From: Stieleria sedimenti
GTDB taxonomy: Bacteria; Planctomycetota; Planctomycetia; Pirellulales; Pirellulaceae
DNA length: 58,791 bases
Assembly (NCBI RefSeq): GCF_025060895.1
Contig: NZ_JANZKV010000005.1
Location: 1-58,791, forward strand
Direction: 5' to 3'
The notes below the pieces were generated by a model, which saw only the letters and a program-made list of their open reading frames with translations, did no database searches and was not told the origin of the DNA. Below are positions 44,943 to 54,120 of the stretch, piece after piece (position 1 is the stretch's first letter; every line of letters starts with the position of its first letter). The position numbers and the translations under genes are program-made.

Positions 44943-46394
44943 GTGCTTGTGTCACCTTCTGTTGGTTCCTACGTTCTGCGATCCATTCGCCCGGCGGCTG
45001 CGCTGGTGGTGCTGTTCGGTGTTCTGACGGGCGTTGCTGCGGCGCAAGGCATCGCGACGATCCAAAACGTCTCCAGCACGCCGTTTGTCACCGGGATCAC
45101 GCCCATCATCGGGTCTCGCGGGGCCGTTGGAGGTGTCGTCGTCGACGCCGATGGCGTGGTCGGTCGCGTCGAGCCGGACGAACTTGATCAGCTTCGCGAT
45201 CGCTGGATTCAGTTATCCGATACCATCGAGGGGGCCACGAATGTCGAGACTGAATTCCGTGTGATTTCGTTGGCCGGGCTGGATCGTGCGCTGTCGGAGC
45301 GACTGGAAAACGGAAAACCGATCACGCCCTCGATGGCCTTTTTGGCGGGGCTGCGTCGCATCGAGTATGTCTTTGCCGTCCCCCCAGACGGCGCGACACC
45401 ACACGGCGATGTGTTCATTGCCGGTCCCGGCGGGCCGTGGAAGGCGAACGAAGCCGGCGAAGTCGTCGGGGTTGCCGACGGCCGCGCCGTGCTCCGGCTC
45501 GATGACTTGATGGACGCACTGCGTCGAGGCCCACTGCGAAAAGACGCCGATGTCAACGATCGACAGATCAGTTGCTCCATCGAACCGACCGCCGCGGGGC
45601 TCCGCCAATTCGCTCGTGTTCAAGCCCGGTTGCGCAGCTTCAACCGCCAGGCCGTCCGCGCGATGGAATCCGCGATCGGGCCGCAGCAAGTGCTGATCCG
45701 CGGGATCGACCCCGATAGCCATTTCGCCCAAGTCCTGCTCTCCGCCGACTACGGTATGAAGCGTCTTGCGATGGGCTTCGAAGCGGCACCGATTGATTCC
45801 CTGCCCAGCTACATGCAGTTGTTGCAACGACACAACGATCGAAACCAACTTTCGTCGCCGCGGTGGTGGATGGCGTCCGACTACGAACCGCTGCGTTGCA
45901 CCACCGATCGACTCGGATGGCAAATTCGCGGACGACGGATCCGGACGCTGACCCAAGACAGTTTGTTGACCGCCGAGGGGACGCGACAAACGTTGGACCA
46001 GGAAAATCAGTTGGCACAACAGTGGGCCGACGCGATGACCCAACACTTCGACGACCTCTCCATCGCACTGCCGATCTTCGCAGAGTTGAGCAACTGCTTC
46101 GACCTTGCTGTCTTCGGGGCGTTGATGGCGCGTGAAGGGTTGGCCGTGCGTGCCGATTGTCAATTCAACGTGCTCGGCGACGCCGGCCGGTTACAGGGGC
46201 CTCGCTATCGAGTGCCAACATCGATCCCGTCGGTGGCGTCGACGATGCGGGGCCGGCAAGGCTGGATCGTCAGCGTCTCGGGCGGCGTTTCGATCGACGC
46301 CTGGGCGGTCGCCGGTCAAACGGAGACCGACGACGGGATCGCAACCAGGCGCGCTGAAGCGATGCAGGGGGTGGGGCAGCGCTGGTGGTGGTAG
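44943..46394 (+). CDS. Exported hypothetical protein, probable DUF1598
   Basis: A 483-residue protein with a signal peptide (PAAALVVLFGVLTGVAAAQG). The stretches GGVVVDADGVVGRVEPDEL, ISLAGLDRALSE, MAFLAGLRRIEYVFAVP and DVFIAGPGGPWKANEAGEVVG resemble the planctomycete family DUF1598, whose function is unknown. The family assignment is from memory of such sequences and is moderate. The start is a GTG at 44943, with no strong ribosome-binding site in view. Trp-Trp-Trp ends the protein. Confidence 0.82.
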   Translation: MLVSPSVGSYVLRSIRPAAALVVLFGVLTGVAAAQGIATIQNVSSTPFVTGITPIIGSRGAVGGVVVDADGVVGRVEPDELDQLRDRWIQLSDTIEGATNVETEFRVISLAGLDRALSERLENGKPITPSMAFLAGLRRIEYVFAVPPDGATPHGDVFIAGPGGPWKANEAGEVVGVADGRAVLRLDDLMDALRRGPLRKDADVNDRQISCSIEPTAAGLRQFARVQARLRSFNRQAVRAMESAIGPQQVLIRGIDPDSHFAQVLLSADYGMKRLAMGFEAAPIDSLPSYMQLLQRHNDRNQLSSPRWWMASDYEPLRCTTDRLGWQIRGRRIRTLTQDSLLTAEGTRQTLDQENQLAQQWADAMTQHFDDLSIALPIFAELSNCFDLAVFGALMAREGLAVRADCQFNVLGDAGRLQGPRYRVPTSIPSVASTMRGRQGWIVSVSGGVSIDAWAVAGQTETDDGIATRRAEAMQGVGQRWWW

Positions 46395-46414
46395 CGGGCG
46401 CGACGGCTCTGTGG

Positions 46415-47038
46415 CTACAGTTCTTTCACTTTGATGTTTTTGAACTGAATCTTCATCTGGTGACCGCCGTGCAGTTGCAAGCCGATCGGACCTTCGTCAT
46501 TGATCGCAATGCCGGTGTAATCGACGCAGGGCTCGCCGTTGTGAAAGGTTTGGATTTGTTTGCCGGTCAAGATCACTCGCAAGTGATTCCACTGCCCCAG
46601 TTTTAATACCTCCGTCCCCTTTTCCGAGACTCCGGGGTAGCTGCCCCGTTTGTCTTTCGGTGCGTAGACGCAGGCTGACATGTCTTTTTTCAAGCTACCG
46701 GAGATGCCGAGTTGGACTTGGTGCCCGTCACCCCGCAGCATCACTCCCGTGTCGTAGTACTCCGATGACGTTTGGTAATCCAGTTCGATCTCGTAGTCTT
46801 TGTAGTTTTTGGTCGTCCACAAGACGGACCCTTTTTGGTTGACGTTTTCACAGACAATTTTTCCGTCTTGAACCGACCAATGGGCCTCGGTGTCTTTTTC
46901 AGGGCGGACTTCCCAGCCGTCGAGCGACTTTCCGTCGAAGATCTCGTGCATGCCCTCATGGGCAAGTGCGAGTGGTCCCAAGCAAACGGAGACGGCGAAG
47001 AGCAACGTGGCAAGGCGACTGAAAGATCGGTGTGGCAT
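46415..47038 (-). CDS. Exported 3-keto-disaccharide hydrolase-like (DUF1080) protein
   Basis: A 207-residue protein with a signal peptide (LATLLFAVSVCLGPLALA) followed by EIFDGKSLDGWEV, the characteristic start of the DUF1080 concanavalin-like fold. YDTGVMLRGDGHQVQLGISG, GQWNHLRVILTGKQIQTFHNG and GPIGLQLHGGHQMKIQFKNIKVKEL follow. Family members act on or bind sugars, and some hydrolyse 3-keto-disaccharides. The ATG at 47038 is preferred over an in-frame start 12 codons upstream. Confidence 0.92.
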   Translation of the reverse strand: MPHRSFSRLATLLFAVSVCLGPLALAHEGMHEIFDGKSLDGWEVRPEKDTEAHWSVQDGKIVCENVNQKGSVLWTTKNYKDYEIELDYQTSSEYYDTGVMLRGDGHQVQLGISGSLKKDMSACVYAPKDKRGSYPGVSEKGTEVLKLGQWNHLRVILTGKQIQTFHNGEPCVDYTGIAINDEGPIGLQLHGGHQMKIQFKNIKVKEL

Positions 47039-47160
47039 CGAGAATTGACTCGTCGGTTGGAGGGAAATCGTCAATGGAAGGCAAGCCGGACATCAGCACG
47101 CGGCGTCAGCGGGCTGTCATCACGGCATTAATTTCGGAACATCGACTAAATCGACAGCCC

Positions 47161-47300
47161 GTCAGCCAGTGGCACGTGATGATAGTCGATCTTGCACCGT
47201 GCCGCTCGCTGACGCTTCCCGCTGACGTGCACATTCCAGCGCGTGGCGTCAGCCAGTGGCGCGTGATCGCGATCAACCATCCGATGCACCGCTCGCTGAT
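47161..47300. repeat. Two copies of a GTCAGCCAGTGGC-type dispersed repeat
   Basis: Copy 1 (47161-47227) and copy 2 (47247-47300) share GTCAGCCAGTGGC(A/G)CGTGAT followed by CCGCTCGCTGA(C/T)G. A third copy is at 58000-58072. Copy 2 overlaps the 3' end of the OPT transporter gene. Just upstream of copy 1, 47150-47161 reads GACTAAATCGACAGCCCG, identical to an end of the inner palindromic element at 43337-43452 on the opposite strand. Confidence 0.75.
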
Positions 47301-49183
47301 GTGGGTTTGGGTTTGGTCATGACCGCGAACGCCGCGATGATCCCTGCCGCAACGACGATCGAGATCAGGTTCTTGGCGAGCGGCGACAGTCCCAGATCCA
47401 ACGCCGTGATACCCAATGCCGCCAACCCCGCCAAGCCGACGGCCGTCAACGCTTCGCCGGCGATCACGCCGGAGGAAAACAGGATCCCGCGGTGCAGCAC
47501 GCGGTCATGCTCTTCACGTCTGGTCGCCTGGGTGCAGAACCATGCGATCAATCCGCCGATCAAGATCGGTGTCGCCAATCCGAACGGCAAATACATGCCG
47601 ACCGCGATCGGCATCAGGTGGGCACGATGCTTCGTATTGCGTTTGAGCAGTTCGTCGATGCCCAAAATCAGCACCCCGATGCCGGCGCCCAGCCCGATCA
47701 GGCTCCAGGGAAGCTCGCCTTCGCCCGCAAATCCTTTTGCCAAACTCGCAAACAAGCTGGCTTGGGGCGCGGACAGTTGGGCGCCTCCAATCCCGCCCGG
47801 AGTGTTGTTGTGCAGCAGCGTGAGCACCGGAGCCATGACAAAGGCGGCGACAAACACGCCGGCGATCTGCATGGTTTGTTGCCGAAACGGTGCCGCGCCG
47901 ACCAATGAGCCCGTTTTCAGGTCGTTGCAGACGTCACCGCTGGTGCAGGCGACGCAACACACGATCGCGGCGATGCCCAGCGTTGCCACCATGCCTTGAG
48001 TTCCCGAATAGTTGAACAGCCACAACAGTCCGCCGGCAGCCAAAACCGCGGTGATCGTCATCCCGGACACGGGGCTGTTGGAATTGCCCACCAGACCGAC
48101 GATGTAGCTGGCCACCGCGGTAAAGAAAAACCCCATCGCGAGCATCACGATGGTCGACAAGACCGAGACGCCGATGTCGTCGGTGAAACGAAAATTCACG
48201 ATGCCCAGCATTGCGGTGCAACCCAAACCGAGCACCAGAATCAGTCCCGACGGAATGTCCCGCTGGCCGTGATCCTGGGTGACCCGTCGGCCACGCAGTC
48301 CGTGCCACAGCTCCGTGACCGCAGACAGCAGTCCGCGGCGCACCGCGATCAGTGATCCGATGCCACCGATGACCATCGCTCCCACACCGACGTATCGGAT
48401 TTCGGTACTCCAGATGGTCCAGGCGCCGCTGATCGGATCATCATACTGGCTAGCACCTCCCATCAGCGGGATGCCGATCAACCAGCCGATCGAGCCGCCG
48501 ATAAAGATCAACACCGCCACGTTCAGACGCACGATAAAACCGACGGCGACCAACATCGGAGACAGGTCACCGCCGAAATAAAAGATCCGCTCGCCGGTCG
48601 TCCTGGCAACCTGCAGCGTATCGTTGACCAATCCCATGAATCCGGCGGTGATCTTGAAGACGGCTCCCAGTGCCCCGCCGATCAACAAGCTGGTCGCGGC
48701 GTCGTGTTGATGGTCGCCTTCTTCGCCGGCTTCCAACACGGCCGCACACGCCACGCCTTCGGGGAACGGCAGATCGTCGTTGTCCGCCACGAACACGCGG
48801 CGCATCGGAATCATGAACAGAATGCCCAGCAGCCCGCCGGTCAGTGCCACCAGCGTGACGGTCCAGAAGTCGAACGATTGCCAGTGCCCGATCAAAATCA
48901 TTGCCGGCATCGTGAAGATGATTCCCGCCGCCAGCGACTCGCCCGCCGAAGCGCAGGTCTGAACCTGGTTGGCTTCCAAGATGCTGGATTTCTTGAACAG
49001 CAATCGGAACAGCAGCATCGCCATCACGGCCGCGGGGATCGAGGCCGAGACGGTCATCCCGGCCTTTAGTCCGACATACACGTTTGCCGCGCCCATCACG
49101 ACCGATAGGATCAGCCCCAGCACGATCACGCGGGGCGTCAGTTCGGGAAGTTGCGCTGTGGACGGTTCTGACAAATCACTCAT
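47273..49183 (-). CDS. OPT-family oligopeptide transporter
   Basis: A 636-residue polytopic membrane protein with about 15 hydrophobic segments. The N-terminal block (ELTPRVIVLGLILSVVMGAANVYVGLKAGMTVSASIPAAVMAM) and LPFPEGVACAAVLEAGEEG are typical of the oligopeptide transporter superfamily, which moves peptides or metal chelates. Later blocks include ACTSGDVCNDLKTGSLVGAAPFRQQ. The last ~9 codons and the TGA stop lie inside a dispersed repeat (47247-47300), so the C-terminal tail (TSASGASDG) may have been acquired from it. Confidence 0.94.
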   Translation of the reverse strand: MSDLSEPSTAQLPELTPRVIVLGLILSVVMGAANVYVGLKAGMTVSASIPAAVMAMLLFRLLFKKSSILEANQVQTCASAGESLAAGIIFTMPAMILIGHWQSFDFWTVTLVALTGGLLGILFMIPMRRVFVADNDDLPFPEGVACAAVLEAGEEGDHQHDAATSLLIGGALGAVFKITAGFMGLVNDTLQVARTTGERIFYFGGDLSPMLVAVGFIVRLNVAVLIFIGGSIGWLIGIPLMGGASQYDDPISGAWTIWSTEIRYVGVGAMVIGGIGSLIAVRRGLLSAVTELWHGLRGRRVTQDHGQRDIPSGLILVLGLGCTAMLGIVNFRFTDDIGVSVLSTIVMLAMGFFFTAVASYIVGLVGNSNSPVSGMTITAVLAAGGLLWLFNYSGTQGMVATLGIAAIVCCVACTSGDVCNDLKTGSLVGAAPFRQQTMQIAGVFVAAFVMAPVLTLLHNNTPGGIGGAQLSAPQASLFASLAKGFAGEGELPWSLIGLGAGIGVLILGIDELLKRNTKHRAHLMPIAVGMYLPFGLATPILIGGLIAWFCTQATRREEHDRVLHRGILFSSGVIAGEALTAVGLAGLAALGITALDLGLSPLAKNLISIVVAAGIIAAFAVMTKPKPTSASGASDG

Positions 49184-49263
49184 GGAACGCTCACTCGTTG
49201 ACGGTTCACGACTGTGACGTCTCGACAGGCTGGAAGCCTATCCCACATCATTTCCGCTCTTGG

Positions 49264-50892
49264 CTAGCCTGCCGCTTGCGGTGTTCGCAATTCGATTTGT
49301 TTTTCCTCGGGCAGCACCGACACGTCACTGTCGTCTTGATAATGTTTTCTCAAACGCTCCAATTCCAGTTTCATCTCTGAAATCTGGTCGGCGTACTCGG
49401 GGTTGTCGTATTGGTTGGTCAACTCATCGGGATCGTTCTTCAGGTCGTAAAACTCCCATTCGTCGAACTGATAAAACCGAATCAGCTTGTAGCGATGATT
49501 TCGGACGCCGTATTGCCGGGGCACCATGTGCACACTGGGGTATTCGTAATAGTGATAGTAGATGCTGCGTCGCCAATCGTCGGGACTTTCACCCTTGAGC
49601 AATGGGACCAGTGATTTGCCCTGCATGTCGTCGGGGACGTCGGCCCCGGCCATCTCGAGAAACGTTTCGGCGTAATCCAAGTTCTGGACCAGGTGCTCGT
49701 CGGTCGAACCGGGCTTCGTCACACCGGGCCACTTCACGATCAAGGGCATTTTGAGCGATTCTTCGTACATCCAGCGTTTGTCGTACCAGCCATGGTCGCC
49801 GATATAGAAACCTTGATCGGAGGAATAGATCACGACGGTGTTGTCGGAAAGCCCGAGGTCGTCGAGCGTTTCCATCAGCGTGCCGACACTTTCGTCGACT
49901 CCTTTGACGCATCGCAGGTAATTCTTGGCGTATCGTTGGTACTTCCAGCGAACCAGTCCGTCTGCCGACAAGTTGGCTTGGTGAAACGCCTTGTCGCGCG
50001 GACGGTAGGCGGCAAACCAGGTTTTCAGTTGCTCCGGAGTCATCCGTTGCATGTTGCGCCAAGCTGATTTGTCGTAACGGCCGACGACTTCGTTGCCCTT
50101 GAAATCGGGGGTCAAGTCGACGAACAGATCAAAATTGAGATGCATGTGGCGGTCGATTTCCAGCTCTTGATGTCGCGCCGGCGGCGCGTTGTCGTGCCAC
50201 TTGTCGAACAGCGTGTTGGGTTCGGGCAGATCGATGTCGGCATACAGATCCAGGTGCCGGGGCGCCGGCATCCAGTTTCGGTGCGGCGCCTTGTGCTGGA
50301 CCATCAACATGAACGGTTTGTCGTCGCTGCGGCCTTGCTTGAGCCACTCGACGGCCAAGTCCGTCACGACATCGGTACAATGTCCTTCGATCCGTTTGCG
50401 GCCTTCCGGTGTGATCATGTCCGGGTTGTAGTACAGTCCTTGGCCGGGCAGGACTTTCCAGTCGTCGTAGCCTTGGGGCTCGCCCTTGAGGTGCGATTTG
50501 CCGTAGATCGCCGTCGTGTAGCCTGCCTTTTGCAACAGTTTGGGGAACGTTTGCTGGTTCCAGTCGAACGAGTTCCCGTTGTTCATGAATCCGTTTTTGT
50601 GGCTGTGCTTGCCCGTCTGAATCACCGCCCGGCTGGGGCCGCAAATCGAATTGGTACAGAAACTGTTTCGAAAGACGATTCCCTGTTTGGCGAGCTGGTC
50701 GATGTTAGGCGTCGGGTCGACGCTCTTGAGCCAACCGTCATACGCACCGATCGCATGCGGCGCGTGGTCGTCGCTAAAAATAAACAAAATATTGGGTCGG
50801 TCGTCCGCCGAAACACGGGGGACATGCGACGCGATGGCGACCAGACAACTGAACAGCACGAGAACGTGCGAGAATCGAAAAGGCATGATCAT
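49264..50892 (-). CDS. Exported sulfatase (Cys-type)
   Basis: A 542-residue type I sulfatase. Signal peptide (FSHVLVLFSCLVAIASHVPRVSA), metal site NILFIFSDDHAPHAIGAY, and the formylglycine motif CGPSR with Cys84. MVQHKAPHRNWMPAPRHLDLY and VIYSSDQGFYIGDHGWYDKRWMYEESLKMPL are further active-site blocks. The latter resembles the subgroup that includes iduronate-2-sulfatase-like and choline-sulfatase-like enzymes. It differs in subgroup from the sulfatase at 41.3-43.2 kb, so the substrates probably differ. Confidence 0.95.
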   Translation of the reverse strand: MIMPFRFSHVLVLFSCLVAIASHVPRVSADDRPNILFIFSDDHAPHAIGAYDGWLKSVDPTPNIDQLAKQGIVFRNSFCTNSICGPSRAVIQTGKHSHKNGFMNNGNSFDWNQQTFPKLLQKAGYTTAIYGKSHLKGEPQGYDDWKVLPGQGLYYNPDMITPEGRKRIEGHCTDVVTDLAVEWLKQGRSDDKPFMLMVQHKAPHRNWMPAPRHLDLYADIDLPEPNTLFDKWHDNAPPARHQELEIDRHMHLNFDLFVDLTPDFKGNEVVGRYDKSAWRNMQRMTPEQLKTWFAAYRPRDKAFHQANLSADGLVRWKYQRYAKNYLRCVKGVDESVGTLMETLDDLGLSDNTVVIYSSDQGFYIGDHGWYDKRWMYEESLKMPLIVKWPGVTKPGSTDEHLVQNLDYAETFLEMAGADVPDDMQGKSLVPLLKGESPDDWRRSIYYHYYEYPSVHMVPRQYGVRNHRYKLIRFYQFDEWEFYDLKNDPDELTNQYDNPEYADQISEMKLELERLRKHYQDDSDVSVLPEEKQIELRTPQAAG

Positions 50893-51172
50893 GAAAAAGA
50901 TGCGGGGGGAATCAATCGAGGCATTCGCCTACTATACACGCTGCCCCTGCCCTCGGGCGTCGTGTCGAGCCGGATTCAAGTGGCGTAAGCTTCCAGCTTG
51001 CGATCGCCCTGAATTCGCAAGCTGGAAGCTTACGCCACGGATCGCAAGCTGGAAGCTTACGCCACGGATCGCAAGCTGGAAGCTTACGCCACGGATCGCA
51101 AGCTGGAAGCTTACGCCACGGATCGCAAGCTGGAAGCTTACGCCACTTTCGTTTGGTCGCTAGAACCATCCC
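50893..51172. repeat. REP-like hairpin cluster: one forward and five inverted copies
   Basis: The 24-nt GTGG hairpin (first variant) occurs forward at 50980-51003 and inverted at 51015, 51042, 51069, 51096 and 51123 (exact 27-bp period, spacer GGA). The forward copy and the first inverted copy form a 24-bp perfect stem around an 11-base loop. The cluster lies between divergent genes. There are no unique spacers, so it is not a CRISPR array. Confidence 0.93.
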
Positions 51173-51979
51173 ATGAATCAAACCTCTCGAAACCTCACAA
51201 CTTTGATGGCATTGCTGTTCGTGGGCAATGCGACCGCCCAGGAAACGGCCACGCTGATCGCGACCTTTCGTTACCTGGGGCGACCTCCCGCGGGCCAGCC
51301 CATCACGCCCCTTCTCGATCGGCAATTTTGCGGGAGCGTGCCCATTCCCGATGAGCGGATGATCGTCCATGGCGACAACCACAGGCTCAAGAACGTCGTG
51401 CTGTACGTCTACACCGGGCGGCGAGGCACGGTGTTGCCGGAGCAGAAACGTCGCACCGAAACCAAACTGCTGCAAATCAAACAGTGCCGGTTCGAGCCTC
51501 ACATTCTGCTCGCTCAGAAAGGAGACACCCTGCGCGTCGAAGATCACGACCCGGTCGGCCACAATGCAAATTTTCAGTTTTTCAACAATGCTCCGCTCGG
51601 GATCACACGTCCAGTTGGGGCGTCTTGGCAACGTTCGCTCGACGAATCCGAACCCGCGCCGGTACCCGTGCGCTGCAACATCCATCCTTGGATGAACGCC
51701 TACCTTCTCGTCTTAGATCACCGTCTGGCCGGAATCAGTGACGGCGACGGAAGGCTGGAAATCACAGGGTTGCCGGTCGGACAGACGATCGTCTTCCGAG
51801 CGTTTCACGAAAGCGCGAGGTTGAAGGAGGTCGTCGTCGACGGGACGGCGGAAATGTGGCAAGGGGGCAAGTTCGAACGAGTCCTGCAGGCCGGAGTGAA
51901 CGACTTGGGAGTCGTCGGGATTCCGGCGTCGGCGTTCACGATTGATCGGACGCTGGATGGGAAGGCGGGGCAGAAGTAG
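51173..51979 (+). CDS. Exported cupredoxin-like protein
   Basis: A 268-residue protein with a signal peptide ending at about ATA/QE. The middle has a cupredoxin-like pattern: EPHILLAQKGDTLRVEDHDPVGHNANF supplies the first copper histidine, and VRCNIHPWMNAYLLVLD supplies Cys, His and Met as in type-1 copper sites. The C-terminal part (DGDGRLEITGLPVGQTIVFRAFHE) looks like a carboxypeptidase-regulatory-like beta sandwich. A periplasmic copper/electron-transfer role is likely, but no partner oxidoreductase is adjacent. Confidence 0.82.
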   Translation: MNQTSRNLTTLMALLFVGNATAQETATLIATFRYLGRPPAGQPITPLLDRQFCGSVPIPDERMIVHGDNHRLKNVVLYVYTGRRGTVLPEQKRRTETKLLQIKQCRFEPHILLAQKGDTLRVEDHDPVGHNANFQFFNNAPLGITRPVGASWQRSLDESEPAPVPVRCNIHPWMNAYLLVLDHRLAGISDGDGRLEITGLPVGQTIVFRAFHESARLKEVVVDGTAEMWQGGKFERVLQAGVNDLGVVGIPASAFTIDRTLDGKAGQK

Positions 51980-52122
51980 ACAGGAAAATGGGTGACAGGA
52001 AAATGAAAACGGACGACTCGATTTCAATCAAGATCGACTCAGCCGAAGATCCACATTTTCTTGTCACCCATGTTCTTGTCTTACATCCGGTCGCCCATTT
52101 TCCTGCCCCCATTTTTCTGCCA
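51979..52122. repeat. Intergenic inverted repeat (GACAGGAAAATG type)
   Basis: Two direct copies of GACAGGAAAATG at the left face CCCATTTTCCTGCC and CCATTTTTCTGCC at the right. The family is the same as at 5147, 32082 and 54816. It lies between convergent genes. Confidence 0.8.
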
Positions 52123-52125
52123 TCT

Positions 52126-54093
52126 CTATTTTAACTCTGTGGTTTCCTTGAGCCCCAATTCGTCGAGTTGGACGTCGGCAAAGAAGACTTGTGGAGCGGC
52201 ATTGTCGCCGGCTTGATTGTCATGGACGACCAATCGGATGGCGTCGCCGTCACCGATGTCTTTGATCGGAAGCGACCCGAGGAATTTTTCTTCCAGGAAG
52301 ACAAACCAGTCTGTTGATTGGCGTTCAATATCGATCACGTGAAAGCGATCGAAGACCGAGGGGAGCGCGTCGGAACGGAAGGACACATCGAGGTCACCGA
52401 AATCGGACGTTTTGCTACCCAGTTGATTCTGATCCCCCTGCAATCTGACGCATCCACGTTTGCCAGACGGGTTGGCGGGGTCAAACGCAAAGTCGATATC
52501 CACGGCACCACTGTCTTTCTGCAGCCAAACGAACAGGCTGATACGCGGAATGGCAGTCGTCGAGTACCGTCGGGTCAACGCCCCCTTGCGACTGATGCAA
52601 GCGATCGCGGTCGATGCATCCGGCGCCTGGACGGTTTGCCAGGCCCCGACCATCGACCCGCCGACGTCCCATCCGCTGAGCGTTACGCCGTCAAACAACG
52701 GGGTGTTGCCGATCACTTGCGTCGGCATCCGCACGCCCGGCCGATTTCGATAAGACGGTAACAATCCGAAGGACAGGGCTGCCAGGACGAGGATCGCGAT
52801 GGCCGCCACCGATCGAGCATGGGGCAAGCGTCGACGCGGACTGGATTCCGAGAATTCGACGGTTTGTGTGACGGTATCATCGGGTGGGTTGACCCGGCTG
52901 ATCGTGGCCGTTTCTGCTTCTGGCTCGGGCAGGGCACGGTCGAGGGTCGGATGCTGACTGATGAATTCACGGCGTGATGCTTCGGCAGCCAAGCCCGTGG
53001 GCACACCGACCGATGCCGCTCTCGGTACTTCCACCGGCGTGGTGGTGGGCGTCGCCGGCGTGTTGACACCCAGGGCGTCGATCGCATCGATCAATTGTTC
53101 GTAGCTTGGCGGACGTGAATCGGGATCTGGATCGAGTAATCCCAACAGCAACGACATTTGGTCCTCCGGCAACCTGACTGCAAGGTCGTCCGGATGGGGC
53201 ATCAGTCGCTCCGATTTCTGTTGATACAGTGCGGCGATGCTGCGGCCTTGATGCGGCGGTTTGCCGAACAACAGGTGCCAGGCGGTCGCGCCCAGCGAGT
53301 ACATGTCGCTGCGAAAGTCGACTTCGCGCCCGCCGAACTGCTCGGGCGACATGTAGGCGGGGCTTCCCATCACTTTGTCGCCGGTCGTCAGTTTCAGTTG
53401 TTCGGCGGATTGATCGGCAAACATCGCCAGTCCGAAATCAGCGATCTTGACGATTTCGGTTTTGGTCGCGGAGCCTTCCGGTGGAGGCAGCAGGATCAGA
53501 TTGGCCGGTTTGATGTCTCGGTGAATCAGGTTCTGGCCGGCGGCGTGATACAGCCCCGACGCGACTTGACGCACGATCGACCAGGCGGCTTGCGGCGGCA
53601 TCAGCCCGCTCTCGCGCACCAGTTCCTCGCAGGTGCGTCCAGGGACAAACTCCATCGCAAAGTAATACCGCCCATCGTGCTTGCCGAAGTTCAGGGCCTG
53701 GACGATGTTGGGGTGTTGGAGTCGGGCGAGCGCCTTGGCTTCGCGTTCGAAACGGGCTGCGGCGTTCGGCTGCGCCACGTTGCTGATCAAAATGATCTTG
53801 AGTGCCACAATCCGCTCCAGGTCGATCTGCAGCGCGCGGTACACCGCACCCATTGCACCGCGACCGACCAGGTTCAAAATCTGGTACCCCGGTGCGACGT
53901 CCATCGGGTGTTGCAGCGAATAGACGATGTCGACATCCGCGGGCGTCAGCAAGCCACGTTGCAGGGCTGTCTGCGAAATGTCTCGTCCCGATTCACCCAG
54001 GTTTTCACTCAACGATTTCGCATCGGTTTCCTGGAGCAACTGGAGTTCAAGACAGGTCTCGATGAATTTCCTCTCCTGGTCGACGCTCGGCAT
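52126..54093 (-). CDS. Transmembrane Ser/Thr kinase with C-terminal DUF1080-like domain
   Basis: A 655-residue protein. A short helical N-terminal region (1-66) precedes the kinase domain (~69-345): glycine loop GRGAMG (77-83 region), Lys99 in VALKII, HRDIKPAN (191-198), DFG (219-221), SPEQ. All catalytic residues are present. A Pro/Thr/Glu-rich linker and a membrane helix (~428-446) follow. The extracytoplasmic part (464-650) resembles the DUF1080/concanavalin-like fold (TPLFDGVTLSGWDVGGS, later ADVQLDELGLKE). The kinase may therefore sense sugar-like ligands outside the membrane. It starts 27 bp after the thioredoxin-fold lipoprotein gene and forms an operon with it. Confidence 0.93.
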   Translation of the reverse strand: MPSVDQERKFIETCLELQLLQETDAKSLSENLGESGRDISQTALQRGLLTPADVDIVYSLQHPMDVAPGYQILNLVGRGAMGAVYRALQIDLERIVALKIILISNVAQPNAAARFEREAKALARLQHPNIVQALNFGKHDGRYYFAMEFVPGRTCEELVRESGLMPPQAAWSIVRQVASGLYHAAGQNLIHRDIKPANLILLPPPEGSATKTEIVKIADFGLAMFADQSAEQLKLTTGDKVMGSPAYMSPEQFGGREVDFRSDMYSLGATAWHLLFGKPPHQGRSIAALYQQKSERLMPHPDDLAVRLPEDQMSLLLGLLDPDPDSRPPSYEQLIDAIDALGVNTPATPTTTPVEVPRAASVGVPTGLAAEASRREFISQHPTLDRALPEPEAETATISRVNPPDDTVTQTVEFSESSPRRRLPHARSVAAIAILVLAALSFGLLPSYRNRPGVRMPTQVIGNTPLFDGVTLSGWDVGGSMVGAWQTVQAPDASTAIACISRKGALTRRYSTTAIPRISLFVWLQKDSGAVDIDFAFDPANPSGKRGCVRLQGDQNQLGSKTSDFGDLDVSFRSDALPSVFDRFHVIDIERQSTDWFVFLEEKFLGSLPIKDIGDGDAIRLVVHDNQAGDNAAPQVFFADVQLDELGLKETTELK

Positions 54094-54120
54094 GTTCGAT
54101 TCGGTTGTCCGTCGAATGGT

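Noticed and set aside
51015-51146. Possible CRISPR array (24-nt units at 27-bp period)
   Set aside because: Spacers are three identical bases, not unique ~30-nt sequences, and no cas gene is nearby. The units are REP-like hairpins.
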